64,000 nt of DNA from Plasmodium malariae. Lineage: Eukaryota; Apicomplexa; Aconoidasida; Haemosporida; Plasmodiidae. A program made the translations under genes and the position numbers. Below are positions 22,122 to 34,699 of this stretch, in pieces. The notes beneath the pieces were generated by a model that did no database searches, was not told the DNA's origin, and saw only the letters and a list, made by a program, of their open reading frames with translations. Location: the NCBI RefSeq assembly GCF_900090045.1, contig NC_041779.1, forward strand, positions 1,575,001 to 1,639,000, given 5' to 3'. Position 1 is the first letter of the stretch. The number at the start of each line of letters is the position of its first letter.

Positions 22122-23548
22122 AGCTCGTTTTTGCGCACTCTTTCAAAAAAAAAAAAAGCGGAAAACGCTAAAAACGCGAAAAAATAAATTCATTTTTGTC
22201 TTTTTCACTTTTAATCTTGATTTTAAAATTTTCCAGTTTCCCAACAGCTTGATAAATAAAACAAGAAAATTTTTAAACGTTTCATTAAATATTGCATTAA
22301 TGAACATAACAGTTAAGTGCATATTGCATAATTATAAACGCTCTTTTTTTTATTATTTTGTTTTTTTTATTATTTTGTTTTTTTATAAGAAAATATTTTT
22401 TCCTTTTCTTTAATTATCATTATATAATCATAATAATTTTTTTTTTTAAAAAACATGGCCATTTTGAAAAGAATTTTTTTCACAAAAAATGTTTTATATT
22501 GCACATTTTTATCCTGCAACATTTTATGTACACGTTCATAATATTAGAAGTTCGGAATGAAAACGTATATACGATGAGAAAGGGGAATAATTTAAAGAAA
22601 AAATAAGATAATACGTATATGTATACATATACACACATATATATATGTATACATATAATATACGTGTGTATACTCTCTTATAACTTGATGTATTAGGAGC
22701 TGATGAGGCATTCTTACAGCTTACAAAAGAAATAAACGCAAAATATGGGCTAAATTTTGGGGCGGAAACAACACAAGACTGCATTTCCGTACATATTTTA
22801 TATATATAGTATCCTTTACTAAATATTAAATTGCATGTATGAAATAAATGTAAATGTAATAAAAAGAAAAAAACATTTCATTTGGATAAACAAAAATGTA
22901 GTCAATCAATTTTTGAGTAAGTACATGTATAACTGTGTAAATGCTGTGCTATATTTGAAAAAGGTTGAACAAAAAATTAATTATTGAACACTGTCGTTCA
23001 TAATTTAAGAATTATAAAACAGTTGTATAATAATGTAGCATAACGAAAAAGATAAAATTTGTGCAGAAACTGGTATTTAAATTTGATTAATGGGGAAGCT
23101 TGACGATGGAGACTGCGCTTACAAACAGAGCATAATTTTTTTTTAAGTACACACATGAATAAATACACATGTGTATATTTACAAAAGTTAGGGATTAAGT
23201 AAACTCTTGTTCGCGTTCATCTTGAAAGCAGAACGTAACTATGTCAACATTAGAAGCAAATATATTTCACTCTCTTTATATAGTAAAATTGTTTTAACGT
23301 TTGACTAACTCCGTTAAGAATATATTCATTTCAAAAGACAAATAATTTATAAAAATTTTGCGTAGCATGTATGACTGTGTTTTATAAATATTCAAATTTT
23401 TGTTCCGCCAAAATGAGAAAGTGCTTTAAAATTTTATATATGTAATGTTTATTTTCTGGCTTTCGCACAAATGTAATCTTCATTAATACGCAAGAAAAAA
23501 GAGGTACAACCTTCAAGCTTACTCACACGCACAAATATACAAATATAC

Positions 23549-23584
<36 letters not shown>

Positions 23585-24429
23585 CCATTTGCTCTTATAC
23601 GCATGTATTATTTACATGTATACTTTTCCTCGGTAATTCATTGGTGTGTGCGCACATATATTTTGACTTCATTTATTGCATTATATGTAACATTTAGGGG
23701 AAATTTAAATTTTCTCTTTTCTGAATTATGAACATGTTAATAATACACTTAGTGCGTACATATAAAAATATAAACACACACACACACACAAAAACATGGA
23801 TGCTTAAATTTGGTATTATATAATCCTGACTATTTTTTTTTTTAAAAAACATTGTAGAATACAAATAAAATTTTTATAATTACTTATTACACTTGCTATT
23901 CTGGATGTTAATAAAAATATCTTTAGAGGGTTTACAAAAAAAAAAAAAATAATAAAAAATGATTTAACGTTAAATGCGTAAATTTTTATATTACTTTTCT
24001 TATCAAAACTATTCAAAAGAGAAAAGGGAAAATAAAAAAGAAGGAAAAAATTAAACGGGTATACACCACAAGATGTTTGAAAAAAAATATGCAAAATCAA
24101 AAAACGGAAAAAAGCAAAAAAGTAATAAAATAAAAAAGCAAAAAAGTAATAAAATAAAAAAGCAAAAAAGTAATAAAATAAAAAAGCAAAAAAGTAATAA
24201 AATAAAAAAGCAAAAAAGTAAAAATAGAAAAATGAAAGAACAGAAGAACAAAAGATGGTTCATGAACATGTACAAACATGTGTTTGTAAAACGTACTCGT
24301 CAATAAGCTTCAAAATTTCTTGTTGCACCATGGTACATACATGGTAATAAAATATATTAAAAAAAAAAAAAAATGCTAAAAAAAGAATTTACATGTACAC
24401 ATATGAGTATATATATTTGTATATATGTG

Positions 24430-24680
24430 TATAAATGTGTATACATGTATATATATACATATACGTACAAATGTGTATACATGTATATATATACATATAC
24501 GTACAAATGTGTATACATGTATATATATACATATACGTACAAATGTGTATACATGTATATATATACATATACGTACAAATGTGTATACATGTGTATATAT
24601 ACATAAACGTACAAATGTGTATACATGTGTATATATACATAAACGTACAAATGTGTATACATGTGTATATATACATATAC
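24430..24680 (+). repeat. 36-bp minisatellite
   Basis: Seven units of acgtacaaatgtgtatacat followed by gtatatatatacatat, with single-base variants (gtgtatatatac; ataaacgt in the later copies). The unit contains near-palindromic parts (gtatacatgtatatatatacatatac), so single strands could fold. It is noncoding by context. Confidence 0.9.
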
Positions 24681-24759
24681 GTTCACTCATTGTGGAAAAG
24701 AAAAATTTCTATTTGTCCAAAAGGTATACACATGTAATTTTATGATTAAAATTTACAAG

Positions 24760-24790
<31 letters not shown>

Positions 24791-25069
24791 ATAATTTATC
24801 TTAGTTGTGTAAAGGAATAATTACACATACATATGTGTTCTTTTTTCTTGTTTTGTTTTTTCTTGTTTTACTTTTTCCTCATGATGGTATTTTAAAAATC
24901 ATTATAAAAAAAAACAAAAAATTTCTTTTCCTTTTTTGTGTTAATTTCTATTTTATAAAAAAAAGAAAAATTAAAAAATAAAATTCCCGTTTTAGTAAAT
25001 TATAATAAATGTGCTACACCTTTTTCAGCAAAGAGAAAGGGGGAAATAAAAAAAAAATAAAAAGAAATA

Positions 25070-25121
<52 letters not shown>

Positions 25122-25561
25122 GAAGATATTAATACGTACTAAATAAGAAGATGAAAATTGAAAATATGATAAATGAAAAAAGAAAGATAGAAAAATAGTA
25201 AAGTGTATCTTATAATTTGTAGAGAGTTATTAATATATTAATAAGTGCTAACGCATAAATAATATATTTCTACTTTTCTTTTATATATATATATATATAT
25301 ATACACTATATATAATACATTATATACATACAATATATGAGCACAATATATGCAGGTAGTATATGCAGACGAACATATATTTATGTATATATATTTATTT
25401 ACATATGTGTACACATATGGACACGCACATATACGTATTTGTTGTGCTATTTTAAGTTTTAATTCAATGTTTTAATTAGAAATTTTCAAGAATTTTTTTT
25501 TTTATTTTTGAGCACATAATTAATTTTAACGTTATAGAGTAATGCAAATAATGATTATTTG

Positions 25562-25592
<31 letters not shown>

Positions 25593-25741
25593 GGAAAATA
25601 TACCTCCTGCGTAGTTTTGCACATACACATATAAAAAACGTTTGTGTAGATAAGTGTAAAAACGATCAACGTATAAGCGGCCATACGAATAAACGCATGT
25701 TGTAGGTGCTAAATTTTTGTGGAAAAAATAAAGGTTTTTAC

Positions 25742-25746
<5 letters not shown>

Positions 25747-25827
<81 letters not shown>

Positions 25828-26100
25828 GTATGCATATACATGTGAAAAGTTGCACGTACGTTTAGAGAAATAAGAGTGTATAAAAAAAAAAAAAAAAAAA
25901 AACATAAATAATATAAATAGTATAAATAAAATAAATAGTATAAATAGTATAAATAGTATAAATAGTATAAATAGTATAAATAAAATAAATAGTATAAATA
26001 AAATAAATAGTATAAATAAAATAAATAGTATAAATAAAATAAATAGTATAAATAGTATAAATAAAACAAATAGTATAAATAACATAAATAACATAAATAA
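25747..26100. repeat. (AT)40 run and 12-bp array upstream of GAPM2
   Basis: An uninterrupted TA dinucleotide run of 80 bp is followed after about 85 bp by about fifteen copies of the 12-bp unit ataaatagtata/ataaataaaata. The array ends 30 bp before the GAPM2 start codon, within the likely 5' untranslated region. Confidence 0.9.
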
Positions 26101-26130
26101 CGTACCATTTGGAAAATTATAAAAGCAAAA

Positions 26131-27425
26131 ATGTATACTTACGGCGTAGAAGGAGATGATACATATTTACCTCAAGCCCAATATCCTTCTCCCTATGAAA
26201 ATCAATATCAACAAGATGAAGACTCACCAAGTCCAAGAGGAGAAAATCATACTCCATTTATAGGTTATTTTAGTTCTCATTTATTAAGAACGGGTTTTTT
26301 TTTACAATGTGTATCCTTAGTATTAATGTTTGTATTTTATTGGGCATTTGGAGGAACGGGTATATTTGTATTTGATTTATATGCAGGTCCAGAATGTGTT
26401 AAGGTTTCAAGTTCTTTTCATTTGACTATATCTATATTAATGGCAATATATTTATTAGGTACATTATACATAGCCATGTTTCAAGTTTTTGTAGCAGATA
26501 ATAGTAAATGGTGTCGAGGATTTAGAGCTGGGTCTAAATTATTATCAGCAGCTGTGACTTTAGATCTTTTATCTTCTATATTAAGATTAGTTCAATATTT
26601 ATATGCATATTTTTATATGAGTATGAGATGGTGGGCACGATATCAACAAACAAAATCAGACTGGACCTTATTACATTTTGGCAGCATTGTGCACAGCTTT
26701 GCTTTATTTATTTATGGAGCTGCTTTTTTTTACATGGAAGCTTACCACGATGAGGGTACCTACGAGGAGCTTGCTTGGTCCAATCTAACCTTGTTCAAAC
26801 TGGCCGGACTTGCAGGTACGGATGTGCACAATTAAATAGGCATTTGTATGTGCATATGTGTATGTTTGTGTATGTACATTTTCTTCTGTGTTTATTTTCT
26901 TGTTTGTGTTTATAATGCCTCTTCGGGCGGACGCAAACATATAGCACAATTTATACCGCTTTTCCATTATGCCAATTTCCCTCTTTTTTAGAATTGCTAA
27001 TGGTGTTTTCCGGTTTTGGAGCCTTTTTCTCGATATTGTTGTTGGGAGCAATAATGTGTGCGACAGTTTGGGCTTTTTCTTTTGAGCCTTTGTTAGAAAA
27101 ATGGTCTCCAGAATTACACAGTAGAGATATTAATGCAGATGTTTTACCGGAAGTAAAATATGATGGTGAACAGTGTGCATATAACGAAGAAAATGTTTAT
27201 GAACCTTATAATGTAAACCCAGAAAATATCGAATATGGAGAAGAAATGGTTCAACAAAATATGAAAGAAAAATATGTAAATGGAAATTCTTATGATCCAA
27301 ATATATATGGACAAAATAATGGTATACCAACCACCTATGATTATTCACAGATTGAAGGTCAAATAAAGAAAAATGCTGAAATGGGTGTTTCTGAAAATAA
27401 TTATGTCAATACTAGCCAATATTGA
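26131..27425 (+). CDS. GAPM2: Glideosome-associated protein with multiple membrane spans 2 (GAPM2), two exons
   Basis: Exons 26131-26815 and 26992-27425 join at a phase-1 Glu codon to give 372 residues. A hydrophilic N-terminus (about 50 residues) is followed by about six hydrophobic spans: RTGFFLQCVSLVLMFVFYWA, HLTISILMAIYLLGTLYIAM, AVTLDLLSSILRLVQYLYAY, SIVHSFALFIYGAAFFYMEA and the double span around ELLMVFSGFGAFFSILLLGA. A hydrophilic Asn/Tyr/Glu-rich tail follows. This is the GAPM family topology, and the spans read as highly conserved. GAPM proteins sit in the inner membrane complex of invasive stages and link the alveolar sacs to the actin-myosin glideosome and subpellicular microtubules. 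Family member 2 is assigned by location next to AARP and by sequence feel. The codon usage is markedly more regular than the flanks. Confidence 0.92.
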
Positions 27426-27798
27426 AAAAAATTCCAAAAAAAAAAAAAAAAAAAAAAATTCCGAAAAAATATATGACCGGTACAGGTGAAGCAAAGTGGT
27501 ATATATATACGTATGTATATACACATATTTGTAAATCTCTGGAAAATGTGGAAAATGTGGAAAATGAGAAAAATGAGAAAAATGAGGAAAATAAGGAAAA
27601 TAAGGAAAATAAGGAAAACTTTATGAAATCCAACTAATCAAGAGAAGGCCATTATAGTAATATTATAGTAGATATGAAAAAAGTAATGAAGCCTATTTAA
27701 TAAAATAAATTTTAATGACATTTTTTTGACAATTGTTTTTTTTTAATTATATGTACGTTCATAATTTTATCATTATATCATTTTAACTTTATTTATCC

Positions 27799-27830
<32 letters not shown>

Positions 27831-27963
27831 TTAACTTTTTTTTTTTTTTTTTGATGGTATTAAAAATAAAATTAAGATTTATCACTGAAATATTATAAAA
27901 ATAAATATATGTTGTGTATATATTTCCAATGTTCTTCATAATTTTCCGTACACAGTATATGCA

Positions 27964-27999
<36 letters not shown>

Positions 28000-29473
28000 A
28001 GTACTTGTCTTTTTTTTTTACTATACTATATTATACTATTTCATACTATATCATTCTACATTATACTATACCATATGATATTTTGTTATTGTAAAAATCT
28101 GCCATATATATAAGCACATATAAATATACATACATAACTGTTGAAACACACATGCTGATATACGTGTTCAGGGTACATTGCTCACTCAGTAGATGGGCTG
28201 ATGTAGCCTGCATGTTTGCTCCATACGAGAATAAATATGTGTATATATATGTGTATATATATGTGTATATATATGTGTATATATATGTGTATATATATGT
28301 GTATATGTATGTGTATATGCACGTGTATATATATGTGTATATGTATATATTATATATGTAAGTGTATATATTATATATGTATGTTTGTGTATGCATTTTT
28401 ATTTATTCATTTGTTTCTAAAAAAGCAAAGCATAATTTTATTTTGTTTTTAACAGATTAATTATCCCCCTGCATTCAAAAGCTTCATGGCATTTTTATTT
28501 GTTTAAATTTTTTCTTATGCTATAAATCCTACAGTAAATTTTAACGAAAAAAAAAAAAGAAAAAAAGGTAAAAGAAAATGAAATTGTACATACAGTATAC
28601 TTTATAATGAATACACCCAAATATGTATATAAATAAAAAAAAAAAAAAAAAAAAAAAAAAGTATGTTAAAAAAGGAAAAAAAAAAAAAAAGTTAAAAAAT
28701 ATTAATTCGTGAATATGGTGATATGAATGATGAAAAATAAGCAAATTTAAGGGGCTAAAAAAATTATATCAAATTAAATTAAAAGGCCACGTTGGCATTT
28801 CGGAAATAGTTAAAACAGGATGGAGCTTTTGACATATAGGAGGTGAGGGGGGGGGAAAAAAAAAAAAAAAAATAACAGAATAGGGATGAAATATATACTT
28901 ATGTGAAATTATGAAAGAGAGTGGATATTCATTTTTATTACTTTTCCTACGTATGCGTACTGTTTGGAAGTGTATGTTGCCATGTACATACATGTATGTA
29001 TATAATTTATTAGTATAGAGATATATAAGAGAAATAATAAACCCCCCTATTTGTATTTTTTTTTTTGTTTTTTTGTTTTTTTGTTTTTTTGTTTTTTTGT
29101 TTTTTTGCTTTTTTTTTTTTTTTTTTTTTCTACCTTAATGCATAACCATTTGGAATTAGATCAAAAATTTTTTTGGCTTCATATTATTATTTTGACATTT
29201 TTATTAAGTGTTTCCTTTAGTGTTTATAATTCAAAAATTATATATATATTTTTTTTTTTTTTTTCCTTTTTTTGCAAAAATGTAAACAAACAATTGTCTA
29301 TAAATTTATATATACATATAATATACATAAATACATGTATAAATATTTACATACCCAAAATATATATGTCATAAAAAAACTCATTTAGTTTATTAACAAA
29401 TCAGGCAAAATGGACAAATATTACGTAAAAATTGACTTAAAAAGTGGGCTACTAACATTTTAACAATATAATT

Positions 29474-29514
<41 letters not shown>

Positions 29515-29585
29515 GCCTCTTTCCGCATGTCTAAATTTCTGCAGGGGCTTCCACCCGTACAACAGTTAGCAAGTTGGGGAGGGGG
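27426..29585. other. Convergent intergenic region
   Basis: Between the 3' ends of GAPM2 and the THOC1-like gene. It contains poly(A)/(T) tracts, a ggaaaatgtggaaaatgaga-type array (27538-27620), a 12-bp gtgtatatatat array (about 28238-28345) and a short gttttttt array (29060-29107). A (TA)n run lies at 29480-29511. No gene is seen. Confidence 0.7.
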
Positions 29586-32500
29586 TTAGGAAAATTTCTT
29601 ATCTTGTTCAGATATTTTATTTCCCCCTTCTTCCCTCCCTCCTGCGTCTTCTTCTGCTGCATTTGCATCCGCATCTGCACCAACATTGGCGTTCCCCTCA
29701 TGATGCTGTTCTTCCACGTTTTCCACTTCTTTTTCTTGGTCCTCCTCTTCATTTAAGACAATTTTGTTCTCTTTAAAATTTTTCTTCTTTTCTAAATTTT
29801 TGTCCATCTTAAGCATCAAATTGTACAAGAAGTTACAATCTGTTGAGAACTCCTTATTTTTTACAATAGCATACAGGTCAATATATTTGAGTATAAACAA
29901 TTTTGCTAGTCTGAATTTAAAAACAGGGTTATTTTTGCTCTTTTCGCTCTCTTCAATTTCATTAATAGGATCATTATCTATATGCATTTTTTTCTTATAG
30001 TCTTCTAATTTTTCAATTAGTTTTTCAATAAGTATATTTGTTTCGTTTTTACTTTTTTTCATATTTGTAACTGCGTCACTTTCGTCTAATTCCCAAAATT
30101 CGGCTTCTCTTCTTAAATATATCTTATTAATTTCTATTAAAAAGTTATTCATGTTATTTATAGAGGGTGTTGTACTTGGAACTGGATTCATTTTCGCCAT
30201 GTTTTCGTCATTACCAGTTGGTACCTCCCCCTCGGTGCTGTTATTCGTTATATTATTATCATATGCATAATAATGCTGCATAAATTTTGTGTATTTATAC
30301 ATATTTTTCATTAAATTTTTATTATTTTTGTTTAACTCATAATAGCTTTTCATTCTTTTATTCAATAATTCGAAATTTTCAATTATGTAAATTAAGTTTT
30401 GCACAGGATATGAACTGTCCGCACTTTTATTATAATCGTGCTCCTTCTTAACGTTGATGCTGTTGTTACTACTTGGTTTTACTACCTCCTTAGCATTCTT
30501 TTTTTCCATTTTCATTTCGTTATGCCAACTTTTAAATTCAAATTTTATGTCTGAGTTATCTTTGCTTGGCTTTCCAGTCAACTGCTTTTTCCAAGTATAC
30601 CAACAATATTCTTTTAACAATAAAAGTCTATAATAATATGAGTTTTTCGTGCTCTCTAAATAGTTTATTAAATCCTTTATGAACATGTACATAATTTTTT
30701 TCGTCTTTTCACTAACTAATTTGTTATCTCTGTTTTTTACATCCCTTGAACTGGCGATAATCAAATGACTGCTTTCTCCTTTCCCACTTCCAGGAATAAT
30801 TTTGTTACTGTTCTCTTTGTTCTTTAAACTACTATTATTGTTACTATTACTATTAATATTGCTGATGTTGTTGTTGTTGTTGTTACTTGCCAGGTTACTA
30901 CTATTCGTGTTACTGTTTTCTTTGCCGCTCTTTTGAGGCCCTTTGTGCATTCGAGAGTTTGTGGATGCATTTTTATCCTCACAATTTCTGTTCTGATCTT
31001 GGGAATGGGTAGTAGACAAATGACTAGTTTCTAAATTATTATGTGTACCACTCACACGATTATTAATCTCCTTAGTTTTTATTACAGTCGATTTTTCAGA
31101 AATGTCGTTCATCCCATTATCCTGACCATGTGCAGGTAAATTTGTGTAATTTTCTAAAATATGTAATTCGCAATTTAAATAGTTAAGGACTAGGAGAATG
31201 TTGAAAAAAAAAACATTTAAAAAATTTTCATCCCGTATTACAATATTATATATATGTCTATTCCCAAGAAAATCAAAATCAGAATTGTGTAAATATTCTC
31301 TTATCACACTTATATTCATAATATTTTCTTTTTTCAAATTTTTTATAAATGCATAAAATAGTTTAAATGATTTGTAAACATCATCTAACTCTATCTTATT
31401 AGTACTGGCAAACATTTCAGGGAATCTTACAAAAATTACAAGATAAATATAGGATAGATACACTTTGTAATTCTTATTCGCTTCATTTACATTATTAAAT
31501 AATTTACGGCATGTTAGATTTTTTTCGGTGTTCCCCATTTTGTGTCTATCCGGAGTTCCGACACTGCAACTGCTGCTGCTGCTACTGCTTCTTCTACTGC
31601 TGCTCTCTGTTCTCTTCCTTTGTTTGCCCCTTTCTTTGCTCCGCTCCTTACTCCTATCCTTGCTCTGGTATTTGCTCCTGTCCATGCTCTTGTCCTTGCT
31701 CCGATCATTACTTCCATCCTTACTTATCGCATCTTTTCCATTATTCGATCTGTTCCTTTCCTCATCAACTCTCTTGACGCTGTGCATCGTGGTGGTGCTA
31801 GTGCTTGCCTGTTCGTCGTCCGTTACCTCCTTCTCCTCCTGCTTGTCGCTGTTACTGTTTACATTTTTCTTTTTTTTTGAAAGCGGCTGTTCATTTTTTC
31901 CCTCGGTTTCTTCCACACTGCTAGTTAAACCCACGGTTGGGTTTTTCCTTTTTGTGCCTTTGGATGAAGAAACGTCTGAGAAAAACCTGCTGTTGATTTC
32001 ATTATGGATGATCGTTTTTACTTTTTTATAATTTTTAATATTTTCCCTAATGGTTAGTTCATATTCATCAAAAAGAATTAGTTCATCGTTTAGGCTATTG
32101 GTATGATGTTCTAATGAGTCATAAAATAAAAAATTGCAATTATTTTTTACTGACTGTCTGTTGCAGAAACCTAAGTGATTAATAGGTAGGCATTCAGATA
32201 ATAACAAATTGAGAAAAAATATATTAAAGGATTCTTTTTTTTTATTATTTAGACTATTTTTTTTTTGTAAAATTTTTATAAAACCTATTAGTCTAGCTCC
32301 AACTGATTGTATTTTTACTGGATCGTTGAAAATAATTGAGTTTTGAAATTCTTTATATTTTTCTATAAACTGATTTTTATTATTTTGAAAAAATATTATA
32401 AGACGCTTTATGTAACTCACTGAAATCGCATTTGCAAAATCGTTAAGTATATCGATAAAATTTATTATGTTCAAATAATAAGGAGTTAAGTGCAAACATA

Positions 32501-33394
32501 ACTCACTGAATATAACAATTAGAGTTGCAATAAGTTTATTGCTTCTTACCTTAGCTATAATTGAGAAAAAGAAGCCCTTTAACTCAGTTACAAAATTGGT
32601 TAGTATTCGGTTATATATAAATTCGTTTATCTCAATGCATTTACCATTTTGCATGGAGCTGCTTCTAACCATTAGATCGTCATTTGTTAACTTATCGATT
32701 TTGTTATCTCCGTTTAGATTGCTTCCACTTTCATCATTGTTACCAGCATGCATGCCACCTTTACTCCTATTTTCATTTCTATTACGAGCAGCATCATCAT
32801 CAGTAGAACCAGTACTACCGCTAACACCACCAGTATTGCCACTCGCATCGTTTTTACGGCCATTGTGGTTCAAAGAACCCGGACTAGACAAAAAAGTAGA
32901 CTGCTCCTTTTGTTTTATCTTTACATTATGATTGCTAAAATAATTATTATTACTATTTTCCCTATTTTCATACAACTCAGCATAATCAATAATATGAAAA
33001 TTGGTGCTTATCATATCTTCGTTCTGTACATTGTTCAAAAAGACTTTCAAATAATTGCATATTAAGAGTCTTGTATGTTTCCCATTTAAAAAAAGAATAT
33101 CTCTCTTAGTACTTGTTTTCGCTTCTATAATATTTTCTTGTATTTTTGTTTTTATTTTTTTTTGTATATTTTTTTTTTTATTATCCTTCATTAAAGCCTC
33201 TTCCAAACTGTCCATATTTAAATAACGTCCTCTAACAAATAAATTAAAGAAAAAAATAAAGTGCGACGAATCTTTAACAAGTTTATTTGTATTATAATTT
33301 TCTGTATTATCTATGAACAGTTTGTCCTCTTGGTATTTATCAAAATATTCCTTTTCTAAATTTAGAATGGTTAAATAATCATTTTTCATAATTT

Positions 33395-33426
<32 letters not shown>

Positions 33427-33796
33427 GTTCCACCTCTTTCTTTAATAATGTATTTTCTTTGAACAAGTTCCTTTTTTTTATCTTTTCCAACTTGTAACTC
33501 CTTAAGAAGAAATTAATGAGCTTCTTGGCATATTTGTAATTGTTCCTTTTCTTCTGTTTTGCTATTCTATTGTTACTGTTACTCTTCCGGTCTGCTTTTT
33601 CCCTACCTAAGTTACCACTGCAGTTATTGAAGTTACTATTGAAGTTACTATTGCACTTACTATTGCGCTTACTATTGCCATTATTATTACTGCTGTTATT
33701 ACCTTTACCATTACCTGCGTACTTATTTTCCCTTTCGCTTGAAGGAGAAAGCCTTACTTCATTTGATTTTGCCTCATTTGTTTTAAAGCTCATCAT
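29586..33796 (-). CDS. Large nuclear protein resembling THO complex subunit 1 (THOC1/HPR1)
   Basis: The minus-strand main frame runs from the first usable Met at 33389 to 29586 (about 1267 residues). A further 130 residues (Met at 33796, MMSFKTNEAKSNEVRLSPSS, Asn-rich then basic) lie upstream in a frame that differs by one base across a 28-base poly(A), so start and N-terminus are uncertain. Interspersed between low-complexity inserts are blocks that follow THOC1 in order: SVGARLIGFIKIL with LLLSECLPINHLGFCNRQSV (human LFLARLFPLSEKSGLN region), DVYKSFKLFYAFIKN, NVFFFNILLVLNYLNCELHI (ILLQYLILFQYLKGQVKF region), LKEYCWYTWKKQLTGKPS (NWNSWKNEGCPSF region) and FKFRLAKLFILKYIDLY (YGWRALRLLARRSPHFF region). 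THO couples transcription with mRNA export. The protein is about twice the usual length because of Asn/Ser/acidic inserts, including a Ser-Arg/Lys stretch. The assignment rests on my alignment by eye. Confidence 0.65.
33399..33426 (-). other. 28-base homopolymer breaking the THOC1-like 5' frame
   Basis: An uninterrupted T run on the plus strand (A run in the gene) separates the 33796 frame from the main frame. Lys codons are read in either frame, so a one-base length change would fuse the two into one protein. Such tracts are error-prone in assembly and slippery in replication. Confidence 0.75.
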
Positions 33797-34249
33797 TAAA
33801 ACTATTCTTCCCTGGGTTTTTCTACTTCCTGTTAGCCTGCTATGTTGTTTAAGTTTTATCTTTTGTTTTTGCTTATGCTTAAGCTTTTACTTTTTCGTTT
33901 TTCGTTTCTTCTGCCTACTTCCGATTGAAAGGGGGTATTTGCAATCTGTATTTCAAGTAGGTTGTTCGTTCGTTCGACCGCTTAACCGTTCAGCAGTTTG
34001 TGTAGTTGCGTTTCATTTGTTGTACTTACCAAACGATTTGTTCTTTTTTTTAAAAAACGAATAACTGTATTTAATCTCTTCAAATTTAATGTAAATTTAC
34101 TTCTTTTAATATATATATATATATTGAACATAATATCTACGTCCTTATACAAATTTATAAATGTTCAAATAAACAAACATATATAAAACATATGTATACA
34201 TATATATATACGTATATATAATTATATTTAAGTATTTGCATTTAACATT
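33797..34249. other. Intergenic spacer upstream of the THOC1-like gene
   Basis: Promoter-side DNA of the THOC1-like gene, with poly(T), TA runs and a small cgttcgttcgaccgcttaac-like motif at about 33966-33990. I see no coding signal on either strand strong enough to call. Confidence 0.5.
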
Positions 34250-34699
34250 ATGTATATATTTTTACCGTTCGTTAGGATTTTTTTTTTTTTTTTTTTTGAA
34301 ACCACCTATTATACGACAAAATCCATTTGATCAAATGTACATTCAAAAAATGTACCAAATGGATAAATATACATGTACATATATATATAAATATATACTT
34401 AATATGTACAAATATACATACATATAATGTACATATATTATACATACGTATTATAACTACACATGTATATATATGTTATATATATTTATAAATATAAATT
34501 TATTTTATTATTTTTTTTATTTCCTTTTCTCCACTCAACAGTAAATGTAAAAACGGGAGAGGTGCAGTTCAATAAGGAAAAGGAAAAATTTGAATTTCAG
34601 AGAGAAAAAGAAAAAAGCAAAAAAAGAACTATATGCTGTAATACAATTTTTTATAATATATATATATATATATATATTTATATGGTTTTATATTTTTAA
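34250..34699 (+). CDS. Candidate small spliced gene (two exons seen, 5' end unresolved)
   Basis: Two plus-strand stretches of non-repetitive coding character join in phase. The first ends PPIIRQNPFDQMYIQKMYQM plus DKY up to a GT donor at 34375. The second starts after the acceptor at 34541 with NVKTGEVQFNKEKEKFEFQR and continues to a stop at 34699 through a Tyr/Ile microsatellite. The joined product reads ...MDKYTLNVKTGEVQFNK.... The upstream Met at 34250 (MYIFLPFVRI) is out of frame by a poly(T) tract at 34277-34297, so the start is not settled. No family recognised. It lies in a spacer where I do not recall a P. falciparum gene. Confidence 0.35.

Larger units (their letters stand above)
22122..26130. 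other. Four-kilobase intergenic region with several arrays
   Basis: No gene seen between AARP and GAPM2. Arrays: a 24-bp A-rich unit (aaaaaagcaaaaaagtaata plus aaat, about 24110-24215); a 36-bp unit containing acgtacaaatgtgtatacat (about 24430-24680, seven copies, partly self-complementary); (TA)n at 23555-23580, 25076-25116 and 80 bp at 25747-25826; poly(A) tracts at 24760-24787 and 25561-25590; and a 12-bp ataaatagtata array (25912-26100) ending just upstream of the GAPM2 start. The segment 22680-23520 is free of arrays, but I found no open structure in it. Confidence 0.65.

Noticed and set aside
24357..24745. Five overlapping frames rich in Tyr, Ile, Thr, His
   Set aside because: 36-bp minisatellite with near-palindromic unit; period divisible by three keeps all frames open.
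25738..26108. Phe-Ile-Leu and Tyr-Leu frames upstream of GAPM2
   Set aside because: 12-bp array and (TA)n translated; adjacent to a well-supported gene start.
31511..33065. Antisense Ser/Leu/Cys-rich frames over the THOC1-like gene
   Set aside because: Shadow frames opposite codons for Ser/Arg/Asn-rich inserts of the sense protein.
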